Source: an uncultured Dietzia sp.
Lineage (GTDB): Bacteria > Actinomycetota > Actinomycetes > Mycobacteriales > Mycobacteriaceae
DNA: 33,419 nt
Reading direction: 5' to 3'
Assembly (NCBI RefSeq): GCF_937873725.1
Contig: NZ_CALMYY010000125.1
Span: 1-33,419, forward strand
Shown here: positions 1-7,163 of the stretch, one piece after another
Position numbering within the stretch: the stretch's first letter is position 1
How the letters are laid out: each line of letters opens with the position of its first letter
Notes under the pieces: model-generated
Seen by the model: the letters and a program-made list of their open reading frames with translations, nothing else
What the model was told of the DNA's origin: nothing
Database searches by the model: none
Position numbers and translations under genes: made by a program

Positions 1-615
1 TGCCGCCACCCCGGGTGCTCGGTCGCGGCCGACCGCTGCGACGTGGACCATGTGATCCCGTTCCTGCACGAGGATCCGCGGAGCGGTGGCCTGACCGTGG
101 AATGGAACCTCATCTGCCTGTGCCGGACCCACCACAGACTCAAGACGTTCTCCGGATGGCGGTACAGGGTGGATCGGGACGGGGTGGTGGACATCACGAC
201 CGAGACCGGTCGCAGGATACGGACGTGGCCGTCCGGCCCGCTCGCGCACGCGCGACGGATCGAGGAGGCGATCGACGCGGCGGCCGCGGCCGACCTGCGG
301 CCCGGTCCGGACTCTCGGCCCCGCGCCCCGGAACCGGTCTGCCCCGGCGGCGGGATCGTCCACGAGGCCGGACTCTGCGACTGTGGGTCGCTCGGGGTGG
401 ACAGCGCGCCCGGCGAGGTCGACCGGGAACCCACCCACAGCGACGGGTCCCCGCGTGGGGTCTTCATCGGCCATCGGTTCACCACACGAGAGCGACGCCG
501 GCGCGCACGACGCCAGGGTGAGCGGGAACTCCTCAACCTCGAGCGGCGGGCGCGGAGGGAGGCGAGGCGGGACGAGCGGCGTGCGAGTGAGGTGGACGAC
601 CCGCCACCGTTCTGA
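1..615 (+). CDS. HNH endonuclease domain protein, C-terminal part (DUF222/13E12 type)
   Basis: The reading frame is open from the first base, so the true start lies upstream. The visible part begins with the zinc/HNH core: Cys and His residues (CRHPGCS, then DRCDVDHVIPF) followed by WNLICLCRTHHRLKTF, which is the normal end of an HNH nuclease fold. After about residue 60 the chain becomes Arg-, Asp- and Pro-rich and looks disordered. Actinobacterial DUF222/13E12 proteins have this layout, with a long helical DUF222 region before a C-terminal HNH. That N-terminal part is not in the window, so the family assignment is inferred. Such genes occur in many copies in actinobacteria and their role is poorly known. 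The stop is a TGA at 613-615, and the next gene is convergent. Confidence 0.8.
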   Translation, partial: CRHPGCSVAADRCDVDHVIPFLHEDPRSGGLTVEWNLICLCRTHHRLKTFSGWRYRVDRDGVVDITTETGRRIRTWPSGPLAHARRIEEAIDAAAAADLRPGPDSRPRAPEPVCPGGGIVHEAGLCDCGSLGVDSAPGEVDREPTHSDGSPRGVFIGHRFTTRERRRRARRQGERELLNLERRARREARRDERRASEVDDPPPF

Positions 616-641
616 GCCGCGGGCGCGGCCCCGGCCGGGTC

Positions 642-965
642 CTACGCGACGGTGATCTCGCCCATCGTTCCCCACTCCTCGCCGTCGACGGTGGTGTTGA
701 TGATCCGTGGGGTGCGCTCCAGGTACCGGGCGGCGGAGCCGGTGAACTCGGCGAAGTGCGTGGAGTTCACGTGCGCGGCCGGGGCGTCCCCGTCCCGGAA
801 GGCCTCGCACAACAGAAAGGTGTTCGGGGCGTCGGCCGATCGGTACCAGTCGAACCACAGGTTTCCGGGCTCCGCGCGGGTGGCCTCGGTGAAACCGTGG
901 GTGATCTCGAGCCAGTTCTCGGCGAAATCCGGCTTGACGTCAAAACGCACGTTGATGAGCATCAT
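642..965 (-). CDS. Putative quinol/antibiotic-biosynthesis-type monooxygenase (ABM domain)
   Basis: A 107-residue protein with the small ferredoxin-like ABM fold. It has an N-terminal strand (MLINVRFDVKPD), then FTEATRAEPGNLWFDWYRS and FLLCEAFRDGDAPAAHVNS, the usual E-P-G-x-L and H-x-x-S/T-x-H pattern of YgiN-like cofactor-free monooxygenases. The expected role is oxidation of a quinol or other aromatic; the substrate cannot be read from sequence. Two ATG codons stand in tandem. I chose the first because CAGGAT (972-977 on the complement) lies exactly six bases upstream, the leaderless spacing seen throughout this window. The GGATGGGGG stretch could instead serve as a weak ribosome site. It converges on the HNH gene with 26 bases between the stops. 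Confidence 0.85.
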   Translation of the reverse strand: MMLINVRFDVKPDFAENWLEITHGFTEATRAEPGNLWFDWYRSADAPNTFLLCEAFRDGDAPAAHVNSTHFAEFTGSAARYLERTPRIINTTVDGEEWGTMGEITVA

Positions 966-971
966 GCCCCC

Positions 972-977
972 ATCCTG
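972..977 (-). promoter_or_regulatory. -10 box of the ABM monooxygenase gene
   Basis: CAGGAT on the minus strand, then six bases, then ATG. This fits a leaderless transcript. The same CAGGAT box with the same spacing occurs before the DUF1697 gene. Confidence 0.45.
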
Positions 978-1034
978 CCCGTCCGGTCGGGGCCCGTCGA
1001 GCGGCGTGACTCGCCCCGACATACGGGGCGGGCC

Positions 1035-1040
1035 TACCCT
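1035..1040 (+). promoter_or_regulatory. -10 box of cysE, leaderless
   Basis: TACCCT followed by seven bases and the GTG at 1048. It matches TANNNT at leaderless spacing and supports the GTG over the in-frame ATG at 1090. Confidence 0.6.
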
Positions 1041-1047
1041 GGAGCGG

Positions 1048-1887
1048 GTGACCATCGAGCTGAGCATCGAGAACCCCTGCGTCCCGCAGATGGAGGCCGA
1101 TCCCTCCGTGCGTGCCGTCTGGGACCGGCTGTCCGTCGACGCGACCTCCAGCAGGAACGAGCCGCTCATCGCGGGGCTCGTCCTGGACCTCATCGACGGC
1201 TGCGATGACCTCGGGGAATCCCTCGCCAGGCTCGCCGCGTCGCGCATCGCCACCCCCGAGATCGGCAGGCACGTCCTGGAGAAGGAGATCCGTGCCGTCC
1301 TGGTCGAGCACCCGCGCGTCCTCGAGGCGGTCGCGGCCGACCTGGTGGTGAGCTTCGAGCGGAACCCCGCGTACCCGAACTACCTCGTCCCCTATCTGTT
1401 CGCCAAGGGATTCCTCGGCCTGCAGGTGCACCGCGTGGCGCACGAGATGTGGAATTCCGGCCGCGTCATGGCCGCGTCGTTCCTCCAGAGCCGCATCTCC
1501 GAGGTGTTCGCCATGGACATCCATCCGGCCGCTCGCGTGGGATCGGGCATCCTCGTCGACCACGCCACCGGCATCGTCATAGGGGAGACCTGCGTGATCG
1601 GGGACGGGGTCTCGATCCTCCAGGGCGTCACGCTCGGCGGAACGGGAAACGAGGACGGGGACCGGCACCCCAAGATCGGATCGGGCGTCCTGCTGTCGGC
1701 GGGGTCGATCGTGCTGGGCAATGTCATGGTGGGCGACTGCTCACGGGTGGCGGCAGGCTCGGTGGTCCTGGACGAGGTCCCGCCGCACACCACGGTGGCG
1801 GGGGTTCCCGCCAAGGTCGTCCGCAGGCACGCGGAGTCCCTTGTCCCGGCCGAGGAGATGGATCAGGAGATCGACCCGGCCGGGTAG
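1048..1887 (+). CDS. cysE: Serine O-acetyltransferase
   Basis: Transfers acetyl from acetyl-CoA to L-serine to give O-acetylserine, the committed step of cysteine synthesis in the cytoplasm. The protein has 279 residues. The N-terminal helical SATase domain includes ERNPAYPNYLVPYLFAKGFLGLQVHRVAHEMW. The C-terminal left-handed beta-helix has hexapeptide repeats and the catalytic region DIHPAARVGSGILVDHATGIVIGE, then GVTLGGTG. It ends with a charged tail typical of the longer CysE form rather than the short EpsC form. GTG at 1048 is preferred because TACCCT lies seven bases upstream and because the SATase N-domain would be clipped by the ATG at 1090. No cysK lies next door; the following gene is a response regulator 22 bases on, so the two may share a transcript. 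Confidence 0.95.
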   Translation: MTIELSIENPCVPQMEADPSVRAVWDRLSVDATSSRNEPLIAGLVLDLIDGCDDLGESLARLAASRIATPEIGRHVLEKEIRAVLVEHPRVLEAVAADLVVSFERNPAYPNYLVPYLFAKGFLGLQVHRVAHEMWNSGRVMAASFLQSRISEVFAMDIHPAARVGSGILVDHATGIVIGETCVIGDGVSILQGVTLGGTGNEDGDRHPKIGSGVLLSAGSIVLGNVMVGDCSRVAAGSVVLDEVPPHTTVAGVPAKVVRRHAESLVPAEEMDQEIDPAG

Positions 1888-1909
1888 GGCCGGGTCGAGC
1901 GGACGTCAG

Positions 1910-2626
1910 ATGAGAGTTCTGGTGGTGGACGACGAGCCGGCCCTCCGGGAGAGCGTTCGGCGCGGACTGGTCGCGGGTGGGTGGGCCGTCGACACCGCGC
2001 CCGACGGCGAGGTCGCGCTCGACGCGGTGGGTGACGAGGACTACGACGTGGTGGTGCTCGACATCATGATGCCGCGCCGCAGCGGGTACGAGGTGGTGAG
2101 GGAGATGCGCCGCCGCGAGATCTGGACCCCGGTGCTGATGCTCACCGCGAAGGACGGCGAGTACGACGAGGCCGACGCGTTTGACCTGGGAGCCGACGAC
2201 TACCTGGTCAAGCCCTTCTCGTTTGTGGTCCTCGAGGCGCGGCTCCGGGCGCTGGTCCGGCGCGGCGCCCCGGAGCGGCCGACGTCCTTCTCCGCCGGAG
2301 ACCTGGTGGTGGATCCCGCGGCGCGTGAGGTCCGGCGTGGCGCGGAGAGGATCACCGTCACCGCCCGCGAGTACTCGGTGCTGGAGTACCTCATCCGCAA
2401 CCGCAACCAGGTGGTCTCCAAGGCGCAGATCCTGCGCGCCGTGTGGGACCCGGCCTACGACGGAGACGACAACATCGTCGAGGTCTACGTCGGGTACCTG
2501 CGCCGCAAGATCGATGCGCCGTTCGGCACCCGCGCGATCGAGACGGTCCGCGGCCAGGGCTACCGTCTCGTGGACAGCACGGTCGCGGTCGGCGGACCCG
2601 CCGGCGCGGCCGCGCAGTCCAGCTAG
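1910..2626 (+). CDS. OmpR-family response regulator
   Basis: A 238-residue two-domain regulator. The receiver domain (residues 1-115) has the acidic pair D7/D8, phospho-acceptor D51 in VVVLDIMMP, T79 and K101 in DDYLVKPFS. The C-terminal winged helix (about 130-225) contains ITVTAREYSVLEYLIRN, VVSKAQILRAVWD and VEVYVGYLRRKID, ending in the canonical ETVRGQGYRLV. It would bind DNA and control transcription once phosphorylated. The natural partner is the histidine kinase at 2654-4096, which is encoded on the opposite strand with the two stops only 27 bases apart. The ATG has no strong ribosome site; it lies 22 bases after cysE and may be read from that message. Confidence 0.93.
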   Translation: MRVLVVDDEPALRESVRRGLVAGGWAVDTAPDGEVALDAVGDEDYDVVVLDIMMPRRSGYEVVREMRRREIWTPVLMLTAKDGEYDEADAFDLGADDYLVKPFSFVVLEARLRALVRRGAPERPTSFSAGDLVVDPAAREVRRGAERITVTAREYSVLEYLIRNRNQVVSKAQILRAVWDPAYDGDDNIVEVYVGYLRRKIDAPFGTRAIETVRGQGYRLVDSTVAVGGPAGAAAQSS

Positions 2627-2634
2627 TCCCCCGG

Positions 2635-2666
2635 CCCTCAGTCCACCGGGCCCTCAGTCCACCGGG
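2635..2666. repeat. 16-bp tandem duplication across the kinase stop codon
   Basis: CCCTCAGTCCACCGGG occurs twice back to back (2635-2650 and 2651-2666) between two convergent genes. Both copies hold TCA; the second one is the stop codon of the histidine kinase on the minus strand. Confidence 0.9.
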
Positions 2667-4096
2667 CCCTCGAGGTCGTCCGGGACCGCGATCCCGACCT
2701 CGACCGGCAACTCCACGACGAACCGCGCGCCTCCGCCGGGTGCGTCCTCCACCCGGACACCGCCGCCGTGGGTCCGGGTGATCTCGGACACGATGGCCAG
2801 GCCCAGGCCGGATCCGCCCGTGCCCCGGGCGCGGTCGGCGTCCAGGCGGGCGAAGCGATCGAAGACCGTGTCCCGCTGATCGGGCGGAACGCCCTCGCCG
2901 TCGTCGTCGACGGTGATCACGGCGCGCGGCGCCGCGGGGTCCGTGCGGTCCACGGCCAGGCCCAGGGACACCCTCCCGCGCGCGTGGCGGCGCGCGTTGT
3001 CGACGAGGTTGCGCACCACCCGAAGCAGGGCGTCGGGGTCCCCGACCAGCCGCGCGGGCTCCACGGAGACCGAGACCTCGAGGGAACCCGGGGCGCCGAG
3101 GCCCCGCAGGCGGGCGGCCTCGGAGAGCACGATGTCGTCGAGGTCCACGTCCTCCCGGCGCAGCGGCACCCCCCGCTCGTCGTTCTTGGCCAGGACGAGC
3201 AGGTCCTCGACCATCGCTCGCATGCGCTCGACCTCGGGCAGGAGCAGGTCGTCCACGGTCTCGACGTCCACCGGCGTGCCCGAGGTCGAGGACAGCTCCA
3301 GCAGCGTCGACAGGGTGGACAACGGGCTCCGCAACTCGTGGGACGCGTCGCCGACAAAGGCCACCTGGGCCGTGCGGGTCGCGTCGAGACGGGCGAGCAT
3401 GGCGTTCATGGTCCGCGCGAGGCGGGCGATCTCGTCCTCCGCCTCGGGGACGGGGACGCGCTCCCCGCGTCCGGAGGCGGAGATCTCCGCGACGCGGGAT
3501 CGGATCGCCTCCACGGGCCGCAGGACGCGTCCCATGGCGTAGTAGACGAAGACCGCCGTCGCCAGGCCCACCACCGGCACGAACGACAGGAAGAGGATGG
3601 CGCCGGCCATGAGCACGGTGTCGTAGCGCTCGGTCTCGGTCCCCACCTCCACCGCGAACGTCACCCCGCCGACGTCCGTCCCCACGGCCGTCACTCGGAG
3701 TTCGGTGCCGTCCGGTGCGGTCACCTCGCGCTGGACGACCTCGCCGGCTCCGGGCACCGCCAACGCCGGGACGTTCTCGAGTCCGCGGGTGACCTGCCCG
3801 GCCACCAGCCGGTTCCCCGGGGCCACGATCCGCACCAGGTCCACGCCCGACATCGGCTCGGAGACCAGCGCGAGGGCCGCCTGCGGGCCGCGGGTCGACA
3901 GTGACTCGGCCACATCGACCGCGCGGTTCCGGTCCGTGGTGTCGATCGCACTGTGCGCCGCCGACCGCAGGACCAACCACGCGCCACCGGCCCCCGTCGC
4001 CAGCACCAGCATGACGATCGCGGTGGCGATCACCGTGGTGGCGACGCGGATCGGCCATCGCCGGGGGGTTGTGAGGACCTCGCTCGTCAGGGGCAC
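2654..4096 (-). CDS. Sensor histidine kinase (HAMP, HisKA, HATPase)
   Basis: A 480-residue membrane kinase. A first transmembrane helix lies near residues 17-38, then an extracytoplasmic sensor of about 125 residues, a second helix near 168-190 and a HAMP segment (MGRVLRPVEAIRSR). The dimerisation domain has the phospho-acceptor H253 in DASHELRSPLSTL. The ATPase domain carries the N box (VVRNLVDNARRHA), G1 (VDDDGEGVPP), F box (DRFARLD) and G2 (GGSGLGLAIV). GTG at 4096 is chosen because CACAAT (4103-4108, complement) lies six bases upstream, as in the hydroxylase gene at 17625. It converges on the response regulator at 1910-2626, its likely partner. Pairs normally run in the same direction, so equal dosage by co-transcription is not possible here. 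Confidence 0.92.
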   Translation of the reverse strand: MPLTSEVLTTPRRWPIRVATTVIATAIVMLVLATGAGGAWLVLRSAAHSAIDTTDRNRAVDVAESLSTRGPQAALALVSEPMSGVDLVRIVAPGNRLVAGQVTRGLENVPALAVPGAGEVVQREVTAPDGTELRVTAVGTDVGGVTFAVEVGTETERYDTVLMAGAILFLSFVPVVGLATAVFVYYAMGRVLRPVEAIRSRVAEISASGRGERVPVPEAEDEIARLARTMNAMLARLDATRTAQVAFVGDASHELRSPLSTLSTLLELSSTSGTPVDVETVDDLLLPEVERMRAMVEDLLVLAKNDERGVPLRREDVDLDDIVLSEAARLRGLGAPGSLEVSVSVEPARLVGDPDALLRVVRNLVDNARRHARGRVSLGLAVDRTDPAAPRAVITVDDDGEGVPPDQRDTVFDRFARLDADRARGTGGSGLGLAIVSEITRTHGGGVRVEDAPGGGARFVVELPVEVGIAVPDDLEGPVD

Positions 4097-4159
4097 CGGT
4101 CCATTGTGCTGGCCGCCGGGGCCGCGCGGGCCGCGCACCGACGCCCGGGACGGAACTAG

Positions 4160-4174
4160 AACACGTGTTAGCGT
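4160..4174 (+). promoter_or_regulatory. AACACGTGTT palindrome fused to a leaderless -10 box
   Basis: AACACGTGTT (4160-4169) is a perfect 10-bp palindrome. Its last T begins TAGCGT (4169-4174), which lies six bases before the GTG of the thioesterase gene. A repressor bound to the palindrome, for example of the TetR family, would cover the -10 region. The binding protein is unknown. Confidence 0.5.
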
Positions 4175-4180
4175 CGCGGG

Positions 4181-4993
4181 GTGAGGGAATCGCAGCACCA
4201 CGGTCCGGAGCCCCGCCTGGGGCTCACCTTCAGCCAGGCCGAGGACGGCAGCGTGAGCTGGCACCAACCTGTCGCCGACCAGTGCGTCGACCCGTCCGGC
4301 CGGTTCGCCACCGGAGGGCTGGCGGTGCTGGTCGACTCGGGGCTGGGCGCGGAGAACCACCGCCGCCGCCCCAAGGGGATGTGGACCGTCACCACCGAGC
4401 TGCGCCTCGACCTGATCGCTCGACCGCGCGAGGGCTCGACCGGGCTGGGGATCCGCGCGGACCACCTGGGCGACGACGGTCACTGCCTCACCACGCGCGG
4501 GGAGGTGATCGACGACGACGGCAAGGTGGTCGCCGCGGGACTGGTCAAATCCATGGAGCTCGCGGGGGTCGTGGACCCGGACGACTACGACGACGAGCCG
4601 CCCTGGCCCTCCGCGCTCGCGCCGGGAACGCTGGCCGAGGTGTTGTGCCTGACGCTCCACGAACGCCGCGACGGCCCGGCCGGCACGCTCGCGGTCGAGG
4701 CGGTGGTCGCTCCGGAGCCGGCACTGGCCAACCCGCTGGGCAACCTGCACTGTGGGGTGTTCGCCGCGGTCGCGGAGGTCGCGGGCTCGGCGGTCTTCTC
4801 GCACGAGCGACAGGTCAGCTCGTCGTCGCTCGACGTCCGGTACGTGCGCCAGATCCCGCTCGTCGGCCCGGTCACGGTGAGGGCCGAGGCGGTCCACGAC
4901 GGCCGGAGCTGGGGGATCGCGCAGGTGGTGACGAGGGACGACCGGGGCAGGGTGTGCGCGGTGGCCTCGGTCACCGTCTACGGCCGGCGCTAG
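4181..4993 (+). CDS. Double-hotdog acyl-CoA thioesterase-like protein
   Basis: A 270-residue protein made of two hotdog domains. The first (about 15-130) contains ATGGLAVLVDSGLGAEN and the central strand WTVTTELRLDLIARP. The second (about 140-268) contains NPLGNLHCGVFAAVAEVAGS, the PaaI/4HBT helix with its G-x-x-H-G/C-G signature, then SSSLDVRYVRQIPLVGPVTVRAEAV. PaaI-like enzymes hydrolyse acyl- or arylacyl-CoA thioesters. Only the second domain keeps the classical N-x-x-H catalytic helix, so the first may be structural. The GTG start fits TAGCGT six bases upstream. It is divergent from the histidine kinase, with a palindrome in the shared region, and convergent with tpx. Substrate unknown. 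Confidence 0.85.
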   Translation: MRESQHHGPEPRLGLTFSQAEDGSVSWHQPVADQCVDPSGRFATGGLAVLVDSGLGAENHRRRPKGMWTVTTELRLDLIARPREGSTGLGIRADHLGDDGHCLTTRGEVIDDDGKVVAAGLVKSMELAGVVDPDDYDDEPPWPSALAPGTLAEVLCLTLHERRDGPAGTLAVEAVVAPEPALANPLGNLHCGVFAAVAEVAGSAVFSHERQVSSSSLDVRYVRQIPLVGPVTVRAEAVHDGRSWGIAQVVTRDDRGRVCAVASVTVYGRR

Positions 4994-5037
4994 ATCTGAG
5001 GCCGACGCCAGAACTACGGTCGGCGCTAGAACCACGG
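4984..5037. repeat. Three imperfect 18-bp tandem units across the thioesterase stop
   Basis: Units at 4984-5001, 5002-5019 and 5020-5037, each of the form (c/t)cgRcgcYagaacYacgg. The TAG in the first unit is the thioesterase stop codon. The third unit repeats the TAG and the second has CAG. Confidence 0.75.
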
Positions 5038-5053
5038 CCCGTCGCCGGAACGA

Positions 5054-5083
5054 CCGCGGCCCGCCCCGAGGGGCGGGCCGCGG
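5054..5083. terminator. Bidirectional hairpin terminator between thioesterase and tpx
   Basis: CCGCGGCCCGCCCC, then GA, then its exact reverse complement: a 14-bp perfect arm pair, effectively a 12-bp stem with a six-base loop. It sits between two convergent stops and has no U tract, as is common for actinobacterial terminators. Confidence 0.8.
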
Positions 5084-5104
5084 CGAGGTGCGGGGTGGGC
5101 GGGC

Positions 5105-5602
5105 TCAGGCCAGGGCGCCGAGCGCGGCGTCGTAGTCCGGCTCGGTGGTGATCTCGTCGACGAGCTGGGTGTAGACCACGGTGCCCTCGGGGTCGAGCAC
5201 CACGACCGAGCGGGCGCACAGGCCGGCCAGCGGGCCGTCGACCATCGTCACGCCGTAGTCCGTGGCGAAGTCGCTGCGGAAGGTCGAGCCGGCGGAGACG
5301 TTCTCGATGCCCTCGGCGGCGCAGAACCGGCTGTGCGCGAACGGCAGATCGGCCGAGACGTTGACCACGACGGTGTTGTCCAGGCCGGCGGCCTTCTCGT
5401 TGAAGGTGCGGACCGACTGGGCGCAGACGCCCGTGTCGACGCTCGGGAAGATGTTCAGCACGACCTGCTTGCCCGCGAGCGCGGAGGACGTGACCGGCGC
5501 GAGGTCGGCGCCGACGAGGTCGAAGGCCGGAGCGGCCTGGCCGACGGCGGGGAGCTCGCCGGACGTGGTGACGGGATTGCCCTTGAATGCGGTGGTTGCC
5601 AT
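5105..5602 (-). CDS. tpx: Thiol peroxidase (atypical 2-Cys peroxiredoxin)
   Basis: A 165-residue peroxiredoxin of the Tpx subfamily that reduces peroxides in the cytoplasm using thioredoxin. The peroxidatic cysteine is C60 in [16 protein letters not shown] and the resolving cysteine is C94 in [15 protein letters not shown], matching the spacing of the E. coli pair. The N-terminal FKGNPV and the C-terminal YDAALGAL are typical. TAGAAC (5609-5614 on the complement) lies six bases before the ATG, inside a TGTCCG-N6-CGGACA dyad (5604-5621), so expression is probably controlled at the promoter. Transcription ends at the strong hairpin at 5054-5083. Confidence 0.97.
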   Translation of the reverse strand: MATTAFKGNPVTTSGELPAVGQAAPAFDLVGADLAPVTSSALAGKQVVLNIFPSVDTGVCAQSVRTFNEKAAGLDNTVVVNVSADLPFAHSRFCAAEGIENVSAGSTFRSDFATDYGVTMVDGPLAGLCARSVVVLDPEGTVVYTQLVDEITTEPDYDAALGALA

Positions 5603-5603
5603 G

Positions 5604-5621
5604 TGTCCGTTCTACCGGACA
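5604..5621 (-). promoter_or_regulatory. Dyad overlapping the tpx -10 box
   Basis: TGTCCG, six bases, CGGACA. On the minus strand TAGAAC (5609-5614) fills the centre and lies six bases before the tpx ATG, so a dimeric regulator bound here would occlude RNA polymerase. No binding protein can be named. Confidence 0.5.
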
Positions 5622-5642
5622 GCCGTCGCCCGGGGGTCGCAC

Positions 5643-6446
5643 TCAGCGGGGGGTCGCCACGAAGACCGCGATCTCGTGGGGGACTCCCTTGACCTTTTTG
5701 AGCCGGAACGTCCTCTTGGGCCGGGTCGCGACGCGCGCCGGATCGAGCCCGGCGCGCGTCGCGTCGCTGACGAGGATCTCCCCCGGGCCCGCCTTCTCCG
5801 CGAGCCTCGCCGCGATGTTGACGTCCACGCCCAGGTAGTCGCCCCCGATCACGCGGGGGTGCCCGGTGTGGATTCCCACCCGGAGCCGGGGGTGCCACCC
5901 CGCGACCTCGACGGCGTCGACCCCCGCGGTGCAGGCCACGGCGGCGTCAAAGGCGAGCTGGGGCGAGGGGAACACGGCCATGAGACCGTCGCCGAGGCGC
6001 TTGACCACGTGGCCGCGGTGTTCGAGGACCTCGGGTTCGGTGGCCGCGGCGACCGTTCGCAGTAGTGCGAGCGATTCCGCGTCGCCAGCCCGCATGGCCC
6101 AGTTCGAGAACCCGACGAGATCGGTGAAGACGATGGTGACCTCGCCACCGTTCCCGCTCCTGCCGGTGCGCTCGAGCAGGGCGTGCCACACCTGGAGACC
6201 GCCGAGGGTCACCTCGCGCGATGCCGTGGGGCGGTCGTCGAACAGCCGCCCGGCCAGCCGGGCGACGGTCCCCGCGCCGTCCCGGCCGGCGGCGGAGAGG
6301 GGATCGCCGAAGCCGGAGTCGCCGGGCAGGGCCCGGCGGGCCCGGCGCACTGCCGCGACGGTCGTGGGGTGCCTGTCCGCGTCGCGGACGCCCGCCGTCA
6401 TCCTGGCCGCCGCCGCACGTACCCGGTCCCGGTAGAGGTTCGACAT
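5643..6446 (-). CDS. Class III adenylate/guanylate cyclase
   Basis: A 267-residue soluble protein with one cyclase homology domain (about 98-265) after a helical N-terminal region of about 95 residues with no other recognisable domain. Metal-binding aspartates are D109 in VFTDLVGFSNW and D153 in VKRLGDGLMAVF. The transition-state pair is N210 and R214 in VDVNIAARLAEKA. It should form a homodimer making cAMP (or cGMP) from the nucleoside triphosphate. The ATG is supported by TACGCT (6454-6459, complement) seven bases upstream. Its C-terminus is 40 bases from the tpx start, same strand. The N-terminal region may be a small sensory or dimerisation element, which is inference. Confidence 0.92.
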   Translation of the reverse strand: MSNLYRDRVRAAAARMTAGVRDADRHPTTVAAVRRARRALPGDSGFGDPLSAAGRDGAGTVARLAGRLFDDRPTASREVTLGGLQVWHALLERTGRSGNGGEVTIVFTDLVGFSNWAMRAGDAESLALLRTVAAATEPEVLEHRGHVVKRLGDGLMAVFPSPQLAFDAAVACTAGVDAVEVAGWHPRLRVGIHTGHPRVIGGDYLGVDVNIAARLAEKAGPGEILVSDATRAGLDPARVATRPKRTFRLKKVKGVPHEIAVFVATPR

Positions 6447-6453
6447 GAGGACG

Positions 6454-6459
6454 AGCGTA
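6454..6459 (-). promoter_or_regulatory. -10 box of the cyclase gene, leaderless
   Basis: TACGCT on the minus strand, seven bases before the ATG. It lies in the 23-base gap after the glycosylase gene. Confidence 0.55.
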
Positions 6460-6469
6460 GATCCAGGGA

Positions 6470-7054
6470 TCAGTCGGCCGGTGTCGGTGTTGGTGTTGGT
6501 GTCGGTGTCGGTGTTGGCTGGCCGGTCTGGTCCACCGCCCGCCACAGGTACCACGACGCCACCGAGCGGTACGGCGCCCAGATCCCGGAGCGGGCGAGCA
6601 TCCGGGCCGGGGTGGACGGGCTGGCCGGGGTGGCCGGGGTGGCAGGGGTGGCCGGGGTGTCGAGTCCCAGAGCCCGCTCGAACCCCCTGCGGACCCCGAC
6701 GTCGGCCAGGGGGAACACGTCGGGCCTGTCCAACAGGAAGATCAGCAGCATCTCCACGGTCCATCGGCCCACTCCGCGGACGACGGTGAGAGCGGCGATC
6801 ACCTCGTCGTCGTCGAGGGTGGTCAGTTCCGGCAACGTGGGGATCCGGCCGGTCCGCACCGCGTCGGACAGATCGCGCAGCGCGGCCACCTTGGGGCGGG
6901 AGATGCCGCACGCGCGGAGTTCGTCGTCGGGGAGTGCGGCGACGAGTCCGGGATCGAGGTGACGGGGGTCCGCGGCGTCGATGGTCCGACGGAGTCCGGG
7001 ATCCGCCCGGTAGAGGTATCGGACCGCCAGCGTCTTGTCGTATCCTGCGGGCAT
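6470..7054 (-). CDS. AlkA-like HhH-GPD DNA glycosylase, possibly degenerate
   Basis: A 194-residue protein with the helix-hairpin-helix and catalytic region of 3-methyladenine glycosylases: LTVVRGVGRWTVEMLLIFLL (about 89-108) and D118 in RPDVFPLADVGVRRG, then GIWAPYRSVASWYLWRAVD. Two features are odd. The helix carrying the usual F-x-x-L-V-x-x-I-x-x-Q-Q-(L/V/I)-S motif should lie between LRRTIDAADP and LVAALPDDELRACG, and it is absent. Low-complexity stretches (ATP-rich, residues 132-150, and a TP6 tail) are inserted or added. The active-site helix is intact, but base binding could be lost. The start ATG has TACCCT (7062-7067, complement) seven bases upstream. It is followed by the cyclase gene on the same strand. 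Confidence 0.8.
   Translation of the reverse strand: MPAGYDKTLAVRYLYRADPGLRRTIDAADPRHLDPGLVAALPDDELRACGISRPKVAALRDLSDAVRTGRIPTLPELTTLDDDEVIAALTVVRGVGRWTVEMLLIFLLDRPDVFPLADVGVRRGFERALGLDTPATPATPATPASPSTPARMLARSGIWAPYRSVASWYLWRAVDQTGQPTPTPTPTPTPTPAD
6480..6515. repeat. Six-base microsatellite encoding a TP tail
   Basis: Six copies of GGTGTY in the plus-strand reading, coding for alternating Thr-Pro at the C-terminus of the glycosylase. A six-base unit can expand or contract without breaking the frame. Confidence 0.9.
6623..6658. repeat. Nine-base minisatellite encoding an ATP-rich insert
   Basis: Four near-identical copies of GGCCGGGGT (one with an A), coding for Thr-Pro-Ala units inside the glycosylase just after the catalytic region. 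Confidence 0.9.
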
Positions 7055-7061
7055 GCCGAGC

Positions 7062-7067
7062 AGGGTA
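7062..7067 (-). promoter_or_regulatory. -10 box of the glycosylase gene, leaderless
   Basis: TACCCT on the minus strand, seven bases before the ATG at 7054. Confidence 0.6.
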
Positions 7068-7163
7068 CGTCGCGGCACCCCTGCCCGTCCGCCCGGCGAC
7101 CAGCTGCGCCGGGGTCGGCAGTCGCTACAGGGTCGACACAAGGCCCGGGGGAGGAATGGCTAC

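Noticed and set aside
626..637. CGGCC-CC-GGCCG hairpin as a terminator between the HNH and ABM genes
   Set aside because: Only five base pairs with a two-base loop; such matches arise by chance at this GC content.
2391..4058. A 555-codon open frame on the minus strand inside the histidine kinase gene
   Set aside because: It is a shadow frame of a GC-rich gene: Arg, Gly and Pro dominate, no domain is visible, and the real kinase frame has full motifs.
6480..6658. Short repeats as a CRISPR array
   Set aside because: Units of six and nine bases without spacers, in frame inside a coding sequence: simple microsatellites.
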